Source: Clostridium ljungdahlii (GTDB taxonomy: Bacteria; Bacillota; Clostridia; Clostridiales; Clostridiaceae). From it: 64,000 bases of DNA. Where the stretch lies: assembly GCF_001636845.1 (NCBI RefSeq), contig NZ_LITT01000003.1:1-64000 (forward strand), written 5' to 3'. The translations under genes were made by a program, and so were the position numbers. Within the stretch, counting starts at the first letter, position 1; every line of letters begins with the position of its first letter. The notes beneath the pieces are model-generated. The model saw nothing but the letters and a program-made list of their open reading frames with translations, searched no databases and was not told the DNA's origin. Below, in pieces: positions 47,870 through 57,318 of the stretch.

Positions 47870-48187
47870 TTAATACCAGTCGTCATAATCGTCATACATA
47901 ATTACAGGGAATACGAACGGCATGAAAGGTCTATGCATCATTCTACGTCTTCTTCTACGTCTACGTCTTCTACGTCTACGTCTTTTTCTACGTCCTCCTT
48001 GTCTATATCCATCTTCAGGATCGAAGTCATATTCATCAGGATCTTCGTCCTCATAATCGTCCTCATAATCGTCATCTATTGGTTCATCATAATAAGGCAT
48101 TGAGTAATATGGACATATATTTTGAGGAGCATCGAAGCTTTCAGCATTTTCTTTGCTACTGCTGTCACTAGTAGAATTGATATTCAT
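47870..48187 (-). CDS. Small protein with acidic block and poly-arginine tract
   Basis: A 105-residue protein of unknown family. After a Ser-rich start and a short Tyr/Pro segment, residues 38-60 are almost all Asp, Glu and Tyr. Then come RRK and 14 consecutive arginines (47942-47983) written with alternating AGA and CGT codons. The tail is hydrophobic-aromatic (FMPFVFPVIM) and ends in DDYDDWY. GGAGG precedes the ATG, so it looks translated. The extreme charge segregation suggests self-assembly or nucleic-acid/polyanion binding. A spore-coat role is possible given nearby spore genes, but this is unproven. Confidence 0.6.
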   Translation of the reverse strand: MNINSTSDSSSKENAESFDAPQNICPYYSMPYYDEPIDDDYEDDYEDEDPDEYDFDPEDGYRQGGRRKRRRRRRRRRRRRRRMMHRPFMPFVFPVIMYDDYDDWY

Positions 48188-48288
48188 GTAATACCTCCGT
48201 AAAAATATTTATATTATATACTATGTTTAAATTGCAAATTTGTTAATAAAAAATGTAATATAAATAAAAAATAATTATTGAAGTAATT

Positions 48289-51200
48289 TTACTTTGAAAT
48301 TACTGTCCTTATTCGCAAATCATATTCTGATGGAATGTACACAGAATTTTCTCCACTGGCATCTTTTTTGCTCCTTATGTTAACATCTGCAGGAGACAAT
48401 GCAGCATGAATGTCAATTTTATCTCCAGACTTTATAGAGCCGTCTTCAAATTTATAAGTTACATTTTTGCCATTTACGGATACAGATGTAGGATTCAGTT
48501 TTCCACCGGTGCTCTCATTTGTAAATATAAAATCATCATAGTACAATCCATAAATACTATCATCTATATCTTCATCAAAGGCTATTGTTACAGAGTTAGT
48601 TCCTTTGGCACTACTTGCAAACCACAAACTGGAATCAGTTCTTGGAGGAAGTTGCATGCTATATACATTGTCCGATCCTTCTTTTAGTGTACGTCCTGCT
48701 ATATCTTTAGAAATTGGATTTTCAATTGTAAGTAATGCATTAACTCCAGCTGACTTAACCGTGTTGATTTTTACATTATCTTGAATTCCACTAGCAAAAG
48801 TAAGAATTACTTTCCTTCCGGATATAGTACCACCATCAGGAGTCATCCCTGCAATTTTAAAGTCATTTAGGTTTAAATTGTCTAGGTCAGAAGTTAGAAT
48901 AAACTGTACTTTTAGGTCATCACCATCGTAAAAAATTTTTACAGTGTTTAAAACAAGGGATGGCCCTGTACTATAATCTCTACTTATGTTATCAACATAG
49001 GCTATTCCTGATAAAGTATTTAGAGATTTATCCTTAACATATTCCACACCTACTTTGAGTACATTATTTTCTGAAGTTCCATAGCTTAATATATAATTAG
49101 ATGGAAATTTAATGAGTACATAAGTATTATCTTCACCAGGAGTAATCACTGTATTATAAGGCAACGCTTCAGTATCACCTGTACCATCTACAAAATAATA
49201 ATTTAAAGAATTTTTTAGTGAATCTATATCCATGGGTTCATTGAAAAAAATAACTATTTCTTGAGGATTATCTGATTTTTGAACTATAGCTGTAACTTTG
49301 GGATCTATGTTATCTATTCCATTGAAAGTTACAGTATAATCATCCATCACATTAGGTTTCAAATTAGTGTCAATAATATTTTTAATGGATAAAGTATAGT
49401 TTAGACCTGTTAGGGCGTTATCTTTTGTAAATTTCATAGTATAGGTGTTTGTATTGTCATTGTTAACTCCGGTAGCAGGTAATATTTCATCAATTTTATA
49501 GCTTATGTCTGTTCCATCAGAATCAAGCAATTTATAATTTGATTTATTGGTTGCATATATATTCATTACATATTGGTTGAATTTTATGTTTATTGTTTGA
49601 CTGTCGAGTATTTCAAATTGTGTAATTTGTGGCTTCACTGTACTATCTTCAATCTGAAAGCTTGCATTAGAACCGTTACAAATATTATTTCCATAGGCAT
49701 CTTTCACATTATCTGAAATACTTAAAATGTTACTTCCTATATTTAGTAAAGAATTTAGAACTTTTATTTCAACTGTTTTATCATTTGATCCTTGACAAAA
49801 ATTTATGAAAGAGGAAGTTAAGGCATTCCCATTTATTTTGTAATTGTTTATGTTAAGTGCGGTTTTAGTATCCATGGATCTATTGTAAGTTATATAAATA
49901 ATTCCATCTGTAGTATAATTAGCTTCTGCAATTTGAGGATTGCCATCTAGCGAATTGACATCAAAATTTATGGAGGTTTCTTCTATAGGAAATCCTGCAG
50001 CATTATCAAACTCTTCACCTGAAATTCCCCGGGAAATTTTAAAAGTATTGACACCTTCTTTAAGGGGGATATCAAAATAAAGTACTACTCCCATTGACCA
50101 TACTTCTGATTTTTCATAAAAAGTACTTAAGGATGTATTTAATCCAAGCCCCATTATACTTTGACCATTGATTTTCATAGAAGATAGATTATCTGTACTT
50201 ATTCTTATTGGTTCAGAAAATTCAAGTATTAGTTTATTATTGCCATATAGCGTAAATGATTGCACTTTAGGAGTAGTTGTATCTAAAAAGGTAATTTCCT
50301 TTTCTACATTAGATGTTATTACATTTAAATTCTTATCTAGCACAGTGCTTTTTACAGTAAAAATTGCATTTCTATATTGTGAATATGGATTTGCCAGGGT
50401 AACCAGTACAGTTTTATTATCATCCTGCAGCGAAGCTGAAGATATATTGGGAGTAAGATCAATTCCATCAATTTGGTAGTTTCCTACAGATTCGGCTGTT
50501 TCTTTGTTGACTTCAGTGTTGAATGTAATTTTAATTTGATTTAGTCCATTTGTAGTTACTGAAACTATGTCATTGGAGATTGCGTTATTTATCTTTGAGA
50601 TAATATTATCAGAAATAACGTTTTTTCCACCTATGGCATTTAAGTCTGTTAAATTAGTTACTTTATTCTTTATGTAGTTTAATGCTTCCTCTGTAGATGG
50701 GGAGTTATCACCATCTACAAGCACCAATGGTGATGACCATTTACCGGCTAAGGAAGAGGCTATAAGAGGATCTGGAAAATCTTCTCCGGCTGCATTTGCT
50801 ATAAACAGCTTATCATTTTTTAATATATCCTGGTATTCATTTAACATATTTAAATTGGTTTCAAATCTGTTAGCTCCACCATTTACTCTTTTTACAGCAC
50901 CTATTTTATTATACATATTTTCATTTAATACGTTTTGTGTACCAATAACTGTAGCATTTGAATTGTTACTTTTAATAAAGTTTAAAACTGGTGCCATTGA
51001 GTCGTCATCATTACTTCCAAGTAAAAGAATTTGTCCTTTAGCTGCTGCTATAGGTGCAGCTGATAGGGCATCTGAAAATCCTGTCCCTGAAACAAGCATT
51101 ACATTTAGGGCATTCACACCCAATTTGACCAATTCATTAGCAACAGATATATTGGTTTCATATCTATTATTTCCACTTAATTCTATTAAATTGTAACCAT

Positions 51201-51588
51201 AACTTTTAAGTTCATTTCTTATATTTTGTGATACACAGGAGGTTCCTCCTATAATATATATGTTTTGTGGTTTTAAGGTGTCTAATGCAGATTTAGTATA
51301 TAAATTAAGCAAGTTAGAAGTAGTTAAAAGTATAGGAGCATCTAACTTTCTTGCAAGGGTTACCCCACTTACTGCATCTGCATATATTTCACTACACACC
51401 AACACTACATTTTTACTGCTAGTCCAATTTGTAGTTGCGCTTTTAGCAGCAGTTGCATATCTATTAATTTCTCCAATCCTAGAAACCTGTCCAGAAGCAG
51501 CGTGAACTGATTCTGGTATTAAGATTAAGAAACAAATTAGAAATAAAAATATGCTATTTATTATAAATCTTTCATAAGTTTTCCACAT
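48289..51588 (-). CDS. Large CWB2 surface protein with tandem SbsA-type Ig-like domains
   Basis: A 1099-residue exported protein; the ATG ending at 51588 follows AAGGAG, while a start 30 bases further upstream precedes that site. A signal peptide (about 1-35) is followed by three CWB2 repeats (about 35-330) for wall anchoring. About six to seven SbsA-like Ig domains follow, each with a strand such as IKITFNTEV, LILEFSEPI, IYITYNRSM, INIKFNQYV, IVIFFNEPM or VTIAFDEDI. It is probably an S-layer-like or adhesive surface fibre. It shares the CWB2 anchor with the protein at 36349-37401 and Ig-like modules with the protein at 39171. Confidence 0.9.
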   Translation of the reverse strand: MWKTYERFIINSIFLFLICFLILIPESVHAASGQVSRIGEINRYATAAKSATTNWTSSKNVVLVCSEIYADAVSGVTLARKLDAPILLTTSNLLNLYTKSALDTLKPQNIYIIGGTSCVSQNIRNELKSYGYNLIELSGNNRYETNISVANELVKLGVNALNVMLVSGTGFSDALSAAPIAAAKGQILLLGSNDDDSMAPVLNFIKSNNSNATVIGTQNVLNENMYNKIGAVKRVNGGANRFETNLNMLNEYQDILKNDKLFIANAAGEDFPDPLIASSLAGKWSSPLVLVDGDNSPSTEEALNYIKNKVTNLTDLNAIGGKNVISDNIISKINNAISNDIVSVTTNGLNQIKITFNTEVNKETAESVGNYQIDGIDLTPNISSASLQDDNKTVLVTLANPYSQYRNAIFTVKSTVLDKNLNVITSNVEKEITFLDTTTPKVQSFTLYGNNKLILEFSEPIRISTDNLSSMKINGQSIMGLGLNTSLSTFYEKSEVWSMGVVLYFDIPLKEGVNTFKISRGISGEEFDNAAGFPIEETSINFDVNSLDGNPQIAEANYTTDGIIYITYNRSMDTKTALNINNYKINGNALTSSFINFCQGSNDKTVEIKVLNSLLNIGSNILSISDNVKDAYGNNICNGSNASFQIEDSTVKPQITQFEILDSQTINIKFNQYVMNIYATNKSNYKLLDSDGTDISYKIDEILPATGVNNDNTNTYTMKFTKDNALTGLNYTLSIKNIIDTNLKPNVMDDYTVTFNGIDNIDPKVTAIVQKSDNPQEIVIFFNEPMDIDSLKNSLNYYFVDGTGDTEALPYNTVITPGEDNTYVLIKFPSNYILSYGTSENNVLKVGVEYVKDKSLNTLSGIAYVDNISRDYSTGPSLVLNTVKIFYDGDDLKVQFILTSDLDNLNLNDFKIAGMTPDGGTISGRKVILTFASGIQDNVKINTVKSAGVNALLTIENPISKDIAGRTLKEGSDNVYSMQLPPRTDSSLWFASSAKGTNSVTIAFDEDIDDSIYGLYYDDFIFTNESTGGKLNPTSVSVNGKNVTYKFEDGSIKSGDKIDIHAALSPADVNIRSKKDASGENSVYIPSEYDLRIRTVISK

Positions 51589-52114
51589 TTTACAATGCTC
51601 CTTATAAGGCATTTTCAAAGAAATAACTAGTCAGTATGCTAGACTATTTTTGACTTGTTATTTTCTTTCAAATGCCTAATTGATTCTAAATAGTGTAACT
51701 AATTTAATTGTAATTGTAATCTAGTATCTTCACAACTTATAAAATTTAGCATAAAATCTACTATTATGAAAATGATTATTTTTTATCCAGATTGTCTTTT
51801 ATGAATATTTACATAATGTATATGGTGTCATATTGTTAGAGATATTGGGTAATATAATAGTGTCCTAGGGAAATGACCTTAGCGAAAATGAGGATAGTAT
51901 AATTATATGTATCTATTGAAAGAGGTAAGTGCTGGTAGCTAACAGTGCTTACTTTATTATTACAAATAAGTAAAAAGTTTAAAAATATTTATACTTATTA
52001 GCTCATATTACAACAAGTACTAAATATTCATTCAATTACCTGGAGTAATTTTTTTAAAAATGTAGAAACTTTAAATGTAAGCAGTAAAGTTTACTATAAA
52101 AAGGAGTGAGTACT
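51589..52114. other. Intergenic region with inverted-repeat element copy 1
   Basis: It begins with the inverted-repeat element at 51619-51672 (listed separately) and contains a second hairpin near 51927-51951 (GTAAGTGCT...AGTGCTTAC). The rest is AT-rich, ending in the leader of the alpha/beta SASP gene with AAAGGAG at about 52101. No gene is seen. Confidence 0.5.
51619..51672. repeat. Inverted-repeat element, copy 1
   Basis: AATAACTAGTC pairs with GACTTGTTATT across AGTATGCTAG and a T-rich spacer. Copy 2 lies at 52375-52435 in the same orientation with most bases identical. Confidence 0.7.
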
Positions 52115-52309
52115 ATGACAAATAGTAATAATCCAGTAGTTCCACAAGCTAAAGCAGCATTAGATCAATTCAAAATGGAGTCAGCTAAAGAAGTTGGAGT
52201 AAATTTAAAGAATGGTTATAATGGAGACTTAACTTCAAGAGAAGCAGGCTCTGTAGGTGGAAATATGGTTAAAAAAATGGTTCAGGCTTATGAACAAAAT
52301 TTAAAGTAA
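52115..52309 (+). CDS. Alpha/beta-type small acid-soluble spore protein
   Basis: A 64-residue DNA-binding spore protein that coats and protects forespore DNA. ATG 52115 follows AAAGGAG by eight bases. The family signature is clear: ALDQFKMESAKEVGVNL, NGYNGDLTSREAGSVGG, and MVKKMVQAYEQNL. The segment around MESAKEVG corresponds to the site cut by the germination protease. A strong terminator follows. It is flanked by two copies of an inverted-repeat element. Confidence 0.95.
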   Translation: MTNSNNPVVPQAKAALDQFKMESAKEVGVNLKNGYNGDLTSREAGSVGGNMVKKMVQAYEQNLK

Positions 52310-52319
52310 ATATATGATA

Positions 52320-52358
52320 AAAAATCTGTACTCTAAATTAGGGTACAGATTTTTTATT
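52320..52358 (+). terminator. Terminator of the alpha/beta SASP gene
   Basis: AAAATCTGTAC pairs with GTACAGATTTTTT around CTAAATTAGG, followed by a T-run, ten bases after the stop codon. Confidence 0.9.
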
Positions 52359-52374
52359 AGAATCAAGACATATT

Positions 52375-52435
52375 GAAAAAATAACTAGTCAGTATGCTAG
52401 CCTATTTTGCATCTTTGACTTGTTATTTTGTTTCA
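52375..52435. repeat. Inverted-repeat element, copy 2
   Basis: It has the same AATAACTAGTC...GACTTGTTATT arms as copy 1, with a seven-base insertion (GCATCTT-like) in the loop. The centre AGTCAGTATGCTAG is identical. Confidence 0.7.
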
Positions 52436-52639
52436 TATACTTAAGTTGACAACATTTTAATTCATAAAGTATTAAAAAAGTAAATAAATATTTAATATAT
52501 CTGACACCATATTGTCACATATATTAGTTAATATTAACAATATACCGATGAAACAAAGATAGCGTAATATTTTGATCCCCAATTATTATATTATGAAAAG
52601 GTAAGCACTGGTAAGCACTAGTGCTTATTTTTTGTCCGA

Positions 52640-52802
52640 TGACTACCTGCTCTAATACTCCCACTTCTCCAAGTGTGAGTAAAGAGCAGTTACGTCCCTG
52701 GATAACGATTTCCCCTAAAGGATAACGCCTTCTAAGTGCTGAAGCACTAAGAATCCTGTTAATAAGCATCAGGTGGAGTCAAAACTCCATCTGATGCCAA
52801 GA
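52640..52802. ncRNA. Candidate structured RNA or solo IS200/IS605-type right end
   Basis: On the + strand the stretch folds into consecutive hairpins. CTGCTCT/AGAGCAG at the base encloses ACTCCCACTT/AAGTGTGAGT. Paired GGATAAC repeats follow, then AGTGCTGAAGCACT, and finally GCATCAGGTGGAGT pairs with ACTCCATCTGATGC. It is far more GC-rich than its surroundings and has no ribosome binding site or believable protein on either strand. It could be a free RNA gene or, read on the minus strand, the 3' end/omega-RNA region left by a TnpB-type element. I cannot decide between these from sequence alone. Confidence 0.4.
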
Positions 52803-52905
52803 ACTCTGTTTATGTAGATAATTCAAAATATATTTTGAAAGTTTATGAAATTTAATTCATTTATATATTTAAATGAATATATTATAATAATGGTAGAGGG
52901 GAGGA

Positions 52906-54288
52906 ATGGCTTTGAAAAAAACTTATGTTTTAGACACCAATGTTATTTTGTATTCACCAGGAGCTATATTGACATTTGATGATGGGGACGTGGTTATACC
53001 TGAAGTAGTGCTGGAAGAACTAGATGGATTTAAAAAGAATAAAAATGATCTTGGTGCCAATGCTAGGTATGCAGCTAGGCTTATAGATGACTTTAGGAAA
53101 AGAGGTAAACTTAACCAAGGAGTGGACTTACCAGGTGGTGGAAAACTAAGGGTTGAAATGAACCACTATGATGTACAGCTGCCTCCAGCTTGGGACAAAA
53201 GCAAACCGGATAACAGAATAATACAGGTGTGTAAAGGCCTTAAAGAAAGTGGTGAAAATGTATGTTTGATAACAAAGGACATATTTGAAAGAATTAAGGC
53301 TGATATAATAAATATAGAGGTAGAAGATTTTTATGAAAAAGTTGTTCCCGAAGATGAAAGTCAGTATACAGGAAGGATAGATGTATATGCTTCTGAAAAG
53401 GATATATCAGACTTTTATAGTAACAAATATATAAAAGTCGATAAAATAACTTGTTATAATGAGGATAATGCAGAATACTTTGAACCACCTCTTTATGTAA
53501 ACGAGTTTATTATAATACATTGTTTAAGTAATCCTAAACAGACTGCCCTTGGAAGATTTGATGGTAAAGAAATAGTTTCACTTTGTTTTAAGGATAGTAC
53601 ACCTCTTGGAATAGTTCCAAGAAATGTAGGACAAAAATTTATGTTAGAGGCACTTTTAACAAATGCAGAAAAGGCGCCGCTTGTGATAATAAAAGGCCCT
53701 GCAGGAACTGCAAAAACTTTATTTTCACTGGCAGTAGGTCTCCACAGTATAATGGAGGAAGACAAAGGAAAGTATAGAAAGATGCTTGTATGTAGACCTA
53801 ATGTTACTATGGATGAAGATATAGGATTTCTTCCAGGTACAGAACAGGAAAAAATATCGCCTTTTATGAGACCGATATTAGACAATCTAGAAATATTAGT
53901 GGATTCTGATGAAAAAGAAAGATATAAAAATGAAAAGGAATTAGCTGATAAAATAAGGGAATTATTTGACAGGGGAATTATAACTACAGAGGCAGTAGGT
54001 TATTTAAGAGGAAGATCTATTGTGAAAAATTGGCTTGTAATTGACGAAGCTCAGAATCTAACTCCAAAACAGGTGAAAGCAATTATAACGAGAGTTGGAG
54101 TGGGTACAAAGCTGCTTTTAGTAGGGGATCCAGAGCAAATAGATCAAGCTTTTTTAGATTCGAGGTCTAATGGCTTGTGTTACGCTTCGGAAAAGATGAA
54201 GGGAAGCAAGTTATGTTATCAAATAACTTTGAAACATGATGAATGTGAGAGATCTCCTCTTGCATATGAGGCATCAAAAAGACTGTAA
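52906..54288 (+). CDS. PIN-domain PhoH-like ATPase
   Basis: A 460-residue protein of the PhoH2/YlaK type. Residues 1-150 are a PIN ribonuclease domain with the acidic opening YVLDTNVILY. Residues 230-460 are the PhoH ATPase with Walker A GPAGTAKT (264-271), the VTMDEDIGFLPG loop, Walker B WLVIDEAQNLT and the sensor VGDPEQID. Such PIN-PhoH fusions unwind and cut RNA. The ATG lies behind AGGGGAGG. A terminator follows about 75 bases after the stop. Confidence 0.92.
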   Translation: MALKKTYVLDTNVILYSPGAILTFDDGDVVIPEVVLEELDGFKKNKNDLGANARYAARLIDDFRKRGKLNQGVDLPGGGKLRVEMNHYDVQLPPAWDKSKPDNRIIQVCKGLKESGENVCLITKDIFERIKADIINIEVEDFYEKVVPEDESQYTGRIDVYASEKDISDFYSNKYIKVDKITCYNEDNAEYFEPPLYVNEFIIIHCLSNPKQTALGRFDGKEIVSLCFKDSTPLGIVPRNVGQKFMLEALLTNAEKAPLVIIKGPAGTAKTLFSLAVGLHSIMEEDKGKYRKMLVCRPNVTMDEDIGFLPGTEQEKISPFMRPILDNLEILVDSDEKERYKNEKELADKIRELFDRGIITTEAVGYLRGRSIVKNWLVIDEAQNLTPKQVKAIITRVGVGTKLLLVGDPEQIDQAFLDSRSNGLCYASEKMKGSKLCYQITLKHDECERSPLAYEASKRL

Positions 54289-54361
54289 ATAGGGAATTTA
54301 ATTTTTGAAATAGAACGAAAATTGTAAAAATATATTTATAATTTAAAACTTTATGTAGGAG

Positions 54362-54413
54362 CACTTTGGTGTTAGGAAATGGGTTGTATACTGAACACCA
54401 GAGTGATTTTTTT
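54362..54413 (+). terminator. Terminator downstream of the PhoH-like gene
   Basis: CACTTTGGTGTT (54362-54373) pairs with AACACCAGAGTG (54394-54405), with one mismatch, followed by a run of T. Confidence 0.85.
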
Positions 54414-54534
54414 ATTTAGACCTTTATATTATATAAAATTTTTAGTATGTTTATAATTATTTCTATTTAAAATTTTTATCATTTATTGTACAATATTGAA
54501 GGATATAATTTTTAGAAAGGAAAGGTTTCAACAT

Positions 54535-55542
54535 ATGAAGAAGGGGAAAATTGAAGGCAAAAAGAAACGGCCAGTTTGGAAACTCATACTGTGTTTCATA
54601 TTATTTGAGTTTGTATTTACCGGGATGACTGCTCCATTTTTAGTATTTTATGGTCCTTTTGAAAATGTGAAGAAAACAGTGGTGGGTGCAGCCATGACTA
54701 CTTTGAGCCATCAGTACATAGCAAAGATATTTTTATCAGATAGTGAAATACAAAAAATACTAAGTGAAAACAAACCTAAAAATATAGAAAAAGATAATTC
54801 ACCTTTAAAATTTGAAAATAAGCATGATAGTAGTATAGAAAGGGAAGAAATAAGTGATGGAAAAAAGTTTAAAGGATATATGCTTATAATACACGATCCG
54901 ACTAGAGTCAAGGTAGGATATAGTAAAAAATTAGGCGTAGCTGGAGAACTTACAAGTCAAATAGCAAAAGACCATAATGCTGTAGCTGCTATAAATGGAG
55001 GAGGTTTTACAGATAGTTCTTCTAGTGACAGTAAGTGGACTGGTACAGGAGGAAAACCTACAGGTGTACTTATGAGTGATGGCAATATTGTTGCCAATGA
55101 TATAACTGATCCTGATGATAAATCAAGAGGTGTAATGGCACTTACAAATAAAGGGGAACTTATAGTAGGACATCACAGCTTAAACGAACTGAAAGAGAGG
55201 AATGTTACAGAAGCCATATCTTTTGAACCTGCCTTAGTAGTGGGTGGAGAAGGTACCATAAAATCTGGTGACGGCGGTTGGGGAATAGCTCCTAGGACTG
55301 CAATAGGACAAAGGTCAGATGGTGCTATTTTATTTCTTGTTATAGATGGACGACAAACTAAAAGTATTGGTGCTTCCCTAAAGGATGTTCAAAATATAAT
55401 GCTTCAATATGGTGCAGTAAATGCTACAAATTTAGATGGAGGTTCTTCTTCAACTATGTATTATGAAGGAGATGTAATAAACAACACTTGTGATCCTCTA
55501 GGTGAGAGATCAGTGCCATCAGCTATTTATGTAAAGCCATAG
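54535..55542 (+). CDS. NAGPA-like phosphodiester glycosidase, membrane-anchored
   Basis: A 335-residue exported protein. The ATG at 54535 is nearest to GGAAAGG; a possible start at 54496 has no ribosome binding site. A basic start and one hydrophobic segment (about 15-45) anchor it. Residues 110-335 form a PF09992 domain, with AAINGGGF, APRTAIGQ, FLVIDGRQ and NATNLDGGSSSTMYY. Family members cleave GlcNAc-phosphodiester links or act in exopolysaccharide and teichoic-acid metabolism. It lies 34 bases before the next exported protein. Confidence 0.85.
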   Translation: MKKGKIEGKKKRPVWKLILCFILFEFVFTGMTAPFLVFYGPFENVKKTVVGAAMTTLSHQYIAKIFLSDSEIQKILSENKPKNIEKDNSPLKFENKHDSSIEREEISDGKKFKGYMLIIHDPTRVKVGYSKKLGVAGELTSQIAKDHNAVAAINGGGFTDSSSSDSKWTGTGGKPTGVLMSDGNIVANDITDPDDKSRGVMALTNKGELIVGHHSLNELKERNVTEAISFEPALVVGGEGTIKSGDGGWGIAPRTAIGQRSDGAILFLVIDGRQTKSIGASLKDVQNIMLQYGAVNATNLDGGSSSTMYYEGDVINNTCDPLGERSVPSAIYVKP

Positions 55543-55576
55543 AAGATTATTAGACAATATTAAAGGGGAGTAAAGG

Positions 55577-56602
55577 ATGAAAATTTTCAAGAAAATTACT
55601 GTTTGGATGATTATATCTCTTATAGTACAGTTTGCAGGATTATTTTATATAAATAATTATTTTTTATCCTCTCAAACAGAGATAAAAACCAAAAAAATTG
55701 TAAAGAGTGAGCCAAAAAAAGCAGATGTTGTTATAAAGGTACCAGCAGATGCTAATAATATTAGTGTTTCCTTTGATGGTAGGTATCTGGCATATTGTGA
55801 ATCAAATGTTTTGAAAGTAGTGGATACAAAGGACGGAAATGAAAAAAATATAGAATTTAAAGATGGAGTCAAGGTATCTTTTTATAAATGGCAAAAAGAT
55901 AGGAATAGAATACTTATAGCAGAAAAAGAAAGTTCTGATGATGGTTCAAAATTTGAATTGTCATATTATGAAGCTGGTAAGGATATAAAAGAAAATATAA
56001 AAGCACTGGATTGGACAGATGAAAAAGCTAAAATTGATGATATAGAAGAATCTCCTTTTACTAATGTCATATACGTTAAGATGGAAAATAGTGGAAAAAG
56101 AACAAATATATATAGAATTGACATAATGAATGAAATGCAGAAAGTAGCTACGAGATCTTATATGGTAGGTAATATGGGAATATTATCTTTAGATGATAAA
56201 CTTATATATGAAGATAAAGTATACAGTAAGATATATGTTACAGGTGATGATAGGTCACTTATGATAAATGGGGTAGAAAATCCTGTTTGGATAGGAGTAG
56301 ATGAAAATGATAAAATATACATAGCTGATGAAAAGGATAATAAAATATCAAACATCTACTGTGGAACTATAAATGATAGCGGAAGTAATTATCAAAACAT
56401 AAATTTGGGCCAATCTGTAAGTAAGGATGATGTGTTTGTTATGCCTTCAGGCAAAATATACATAAATGACAATTTAAAAGGAATTGTTACAGAAGTTACA
56501 AGTGGAAAACAATATGTATACAAAGGAAATTTTGTGCAAATATATGAAGGTGGAATTGCATCAATAAATGATGGAAAGTTACAAAAGGTAACGCTAAATT
56601 AG
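55577..56602 (+). CDS. Membrane-anchored protein with beta-propeller-like ectodomain
   Basis: A 341-residue protein with one N-terminal helix (residues 8-30) and a large external part. From residue 55 there are repeated four-strand units (ISVSFDGRYLAYCES, FYKWQKDRNRILIAEKE, IYIADEKDNKISNIYCG) resembling a TolB/YncE-type propeller. No catalytic motif is seen. It is probably in one operon with the preceding glycosidase and the following site-2 protease. It may be a sensor or binding partner at the envelope. Confidence 0.55.
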   Translation: MKIFKKITVWMIISLIVQFAGLFYINNYFLSSQTEIKTKKIVKSEPKKADVVIKVPADANNISVSFDGRYLAYCESNVLKVVDTKDGNEKNIEFKDGVKVSFYKWQKDRNRILIAEKESSDDGSKFELSYYEAGKDIKENIKALDWTDEKAKIDDIEESPFTNVIYVKMENSGKRTNIYRIDIMNEMQKVATRSYMVGNMGILSLDDKLIYEDKVYSKIYVTGDDRSLMINGVENPVWIGVDENDKIYIADEKDNKISNIYCGTINDSGSNYQNINLGQSVSKDDVFVMPSGKIYINDNLKGIVTEVTSGKQYVYKGNFVQIYEGGIASINDGKLQKVTLN

Positions 56603-56624
56603 TAAAAAGAGGGGATGAAATTAT

Positions 56625-57269
56625 TTGAATGAAATGATATTGAATAAGATACTTATTATACCAGGAATACTTATAGGGCTTACATTTCATGAAGTTGCTC
56701 ACGCCTTTGTGGCAGATAGATTAGGAGATAAAACAGCTAAATTTCAAGGAAGACTTACTTTAAATCCATTTGCACATATAGACATTATAGGTTTTATAAT
56801 GATATTACTTGTAGGGTTTGGATGGGCAAAGCCAGTTGAAATCAATCCAAATGCCTTTAAAAATAGAAATAAAGATGATTTAAAAGTTTCTGCGGCAGGT
56901 CCTTTGGCCAATTTAGTAATAGCATTTTTAGCTGCACTTTTGACAGTGTTTTTGTACAAATTTATATTTTCATCTAGTAATTACAATTTAGTTTCAAATA
57001 TAGTAGTTAAAATTGTATTGTATGTAGTAAATATAAATTGTATGCTGTTTGTGTTCAATTTAATACCTATACCTGGATTAGATGGATTTCATATACTAAG
57101 GGATTTGTTTCCTTCCTTTTACTATAATATATCAGATACTTTATATAGGTATCAGCTTATTATACTTCTTATATTTGTAGCTACACCAATTGCAAACTAT
57201 GTGGTAGGTATTCCATCAATGGCTATATACTCCAAACTTATGACCATTGCAAATAGTATCATCAGATAA
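56625..57269 (+). CDS. Site-2 protease family (M50) membrane metalloprotease
   Basis: A 214-residue intramembrane protease with five to six helices. The zinc motif is HEVAHAF near residue 22 (HExxH), and the third ligand lies in IPIPGLDGFH near residue 150. The small size and lack of a PDZ domain fit the YwhC/YdiL-like group rather than RseP/SpoIVFB. The start is TTG 56625 behind AGAGGGG. It lies 22 bases after the propeller-like protein gene. Confidence 0.88.
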   Translation: MNEMILNKILIIPGILIGLTFHEVAHAFVADRLGDKTAKFQGRLTLNPFAHIDIIGFIMILLVGFGWAKPVEINPNAFKNRNKDDLKVSAAGPLANLVIAFLAALLTVFLYKFIFSSSNYNLVSNIVVKIVLYVVNINCMLFVFNLIPIPGLDGFHILRDLFPSFYYNISDTLYRYQLIILLIFVATPIANYVVGIPSMAIYSKLMTIANSIIR

Positions 57270-57276
57270 ACAGAGG

Positions 57277-57318
57277 AAGATTGTAAATTTGTTTTTTATT
57301 TACAATCTTTCTATTATT
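57277..57318. terminator. Bidirectional terminator
   Basis: AGATTGTAAAT pairs with ATTTACAATCT around a T-rich loop, with further T residues after it. It lies between the convergent protease and glucosaminidase genes. Confidence 0.8.

Larger units (their letters stand above)
52359..52905. other. Intergenic region with repeat copy 2 and a structured element
   Basis: About 550 bases with no convincing gene. It holds inverted-repeat copy 2 (52375-52435), a GTAAGCACTGG/CTAGTGCTTA hairpin near 52600-52628, and a densely base-paired stretch at 52640-52802 (both listed separately). The PhoH promoter presumably lies in the last 100 AT-rich bases. Confidence 0.55.

Noticed and set aside
52524-52769. 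81-codon minus-strand ORF over the hairpin region
   Set aside because: It has no ribosome binding site, an odd composition, and covers exact inverted repeats, so it is best explained as non-coding structured sequence.
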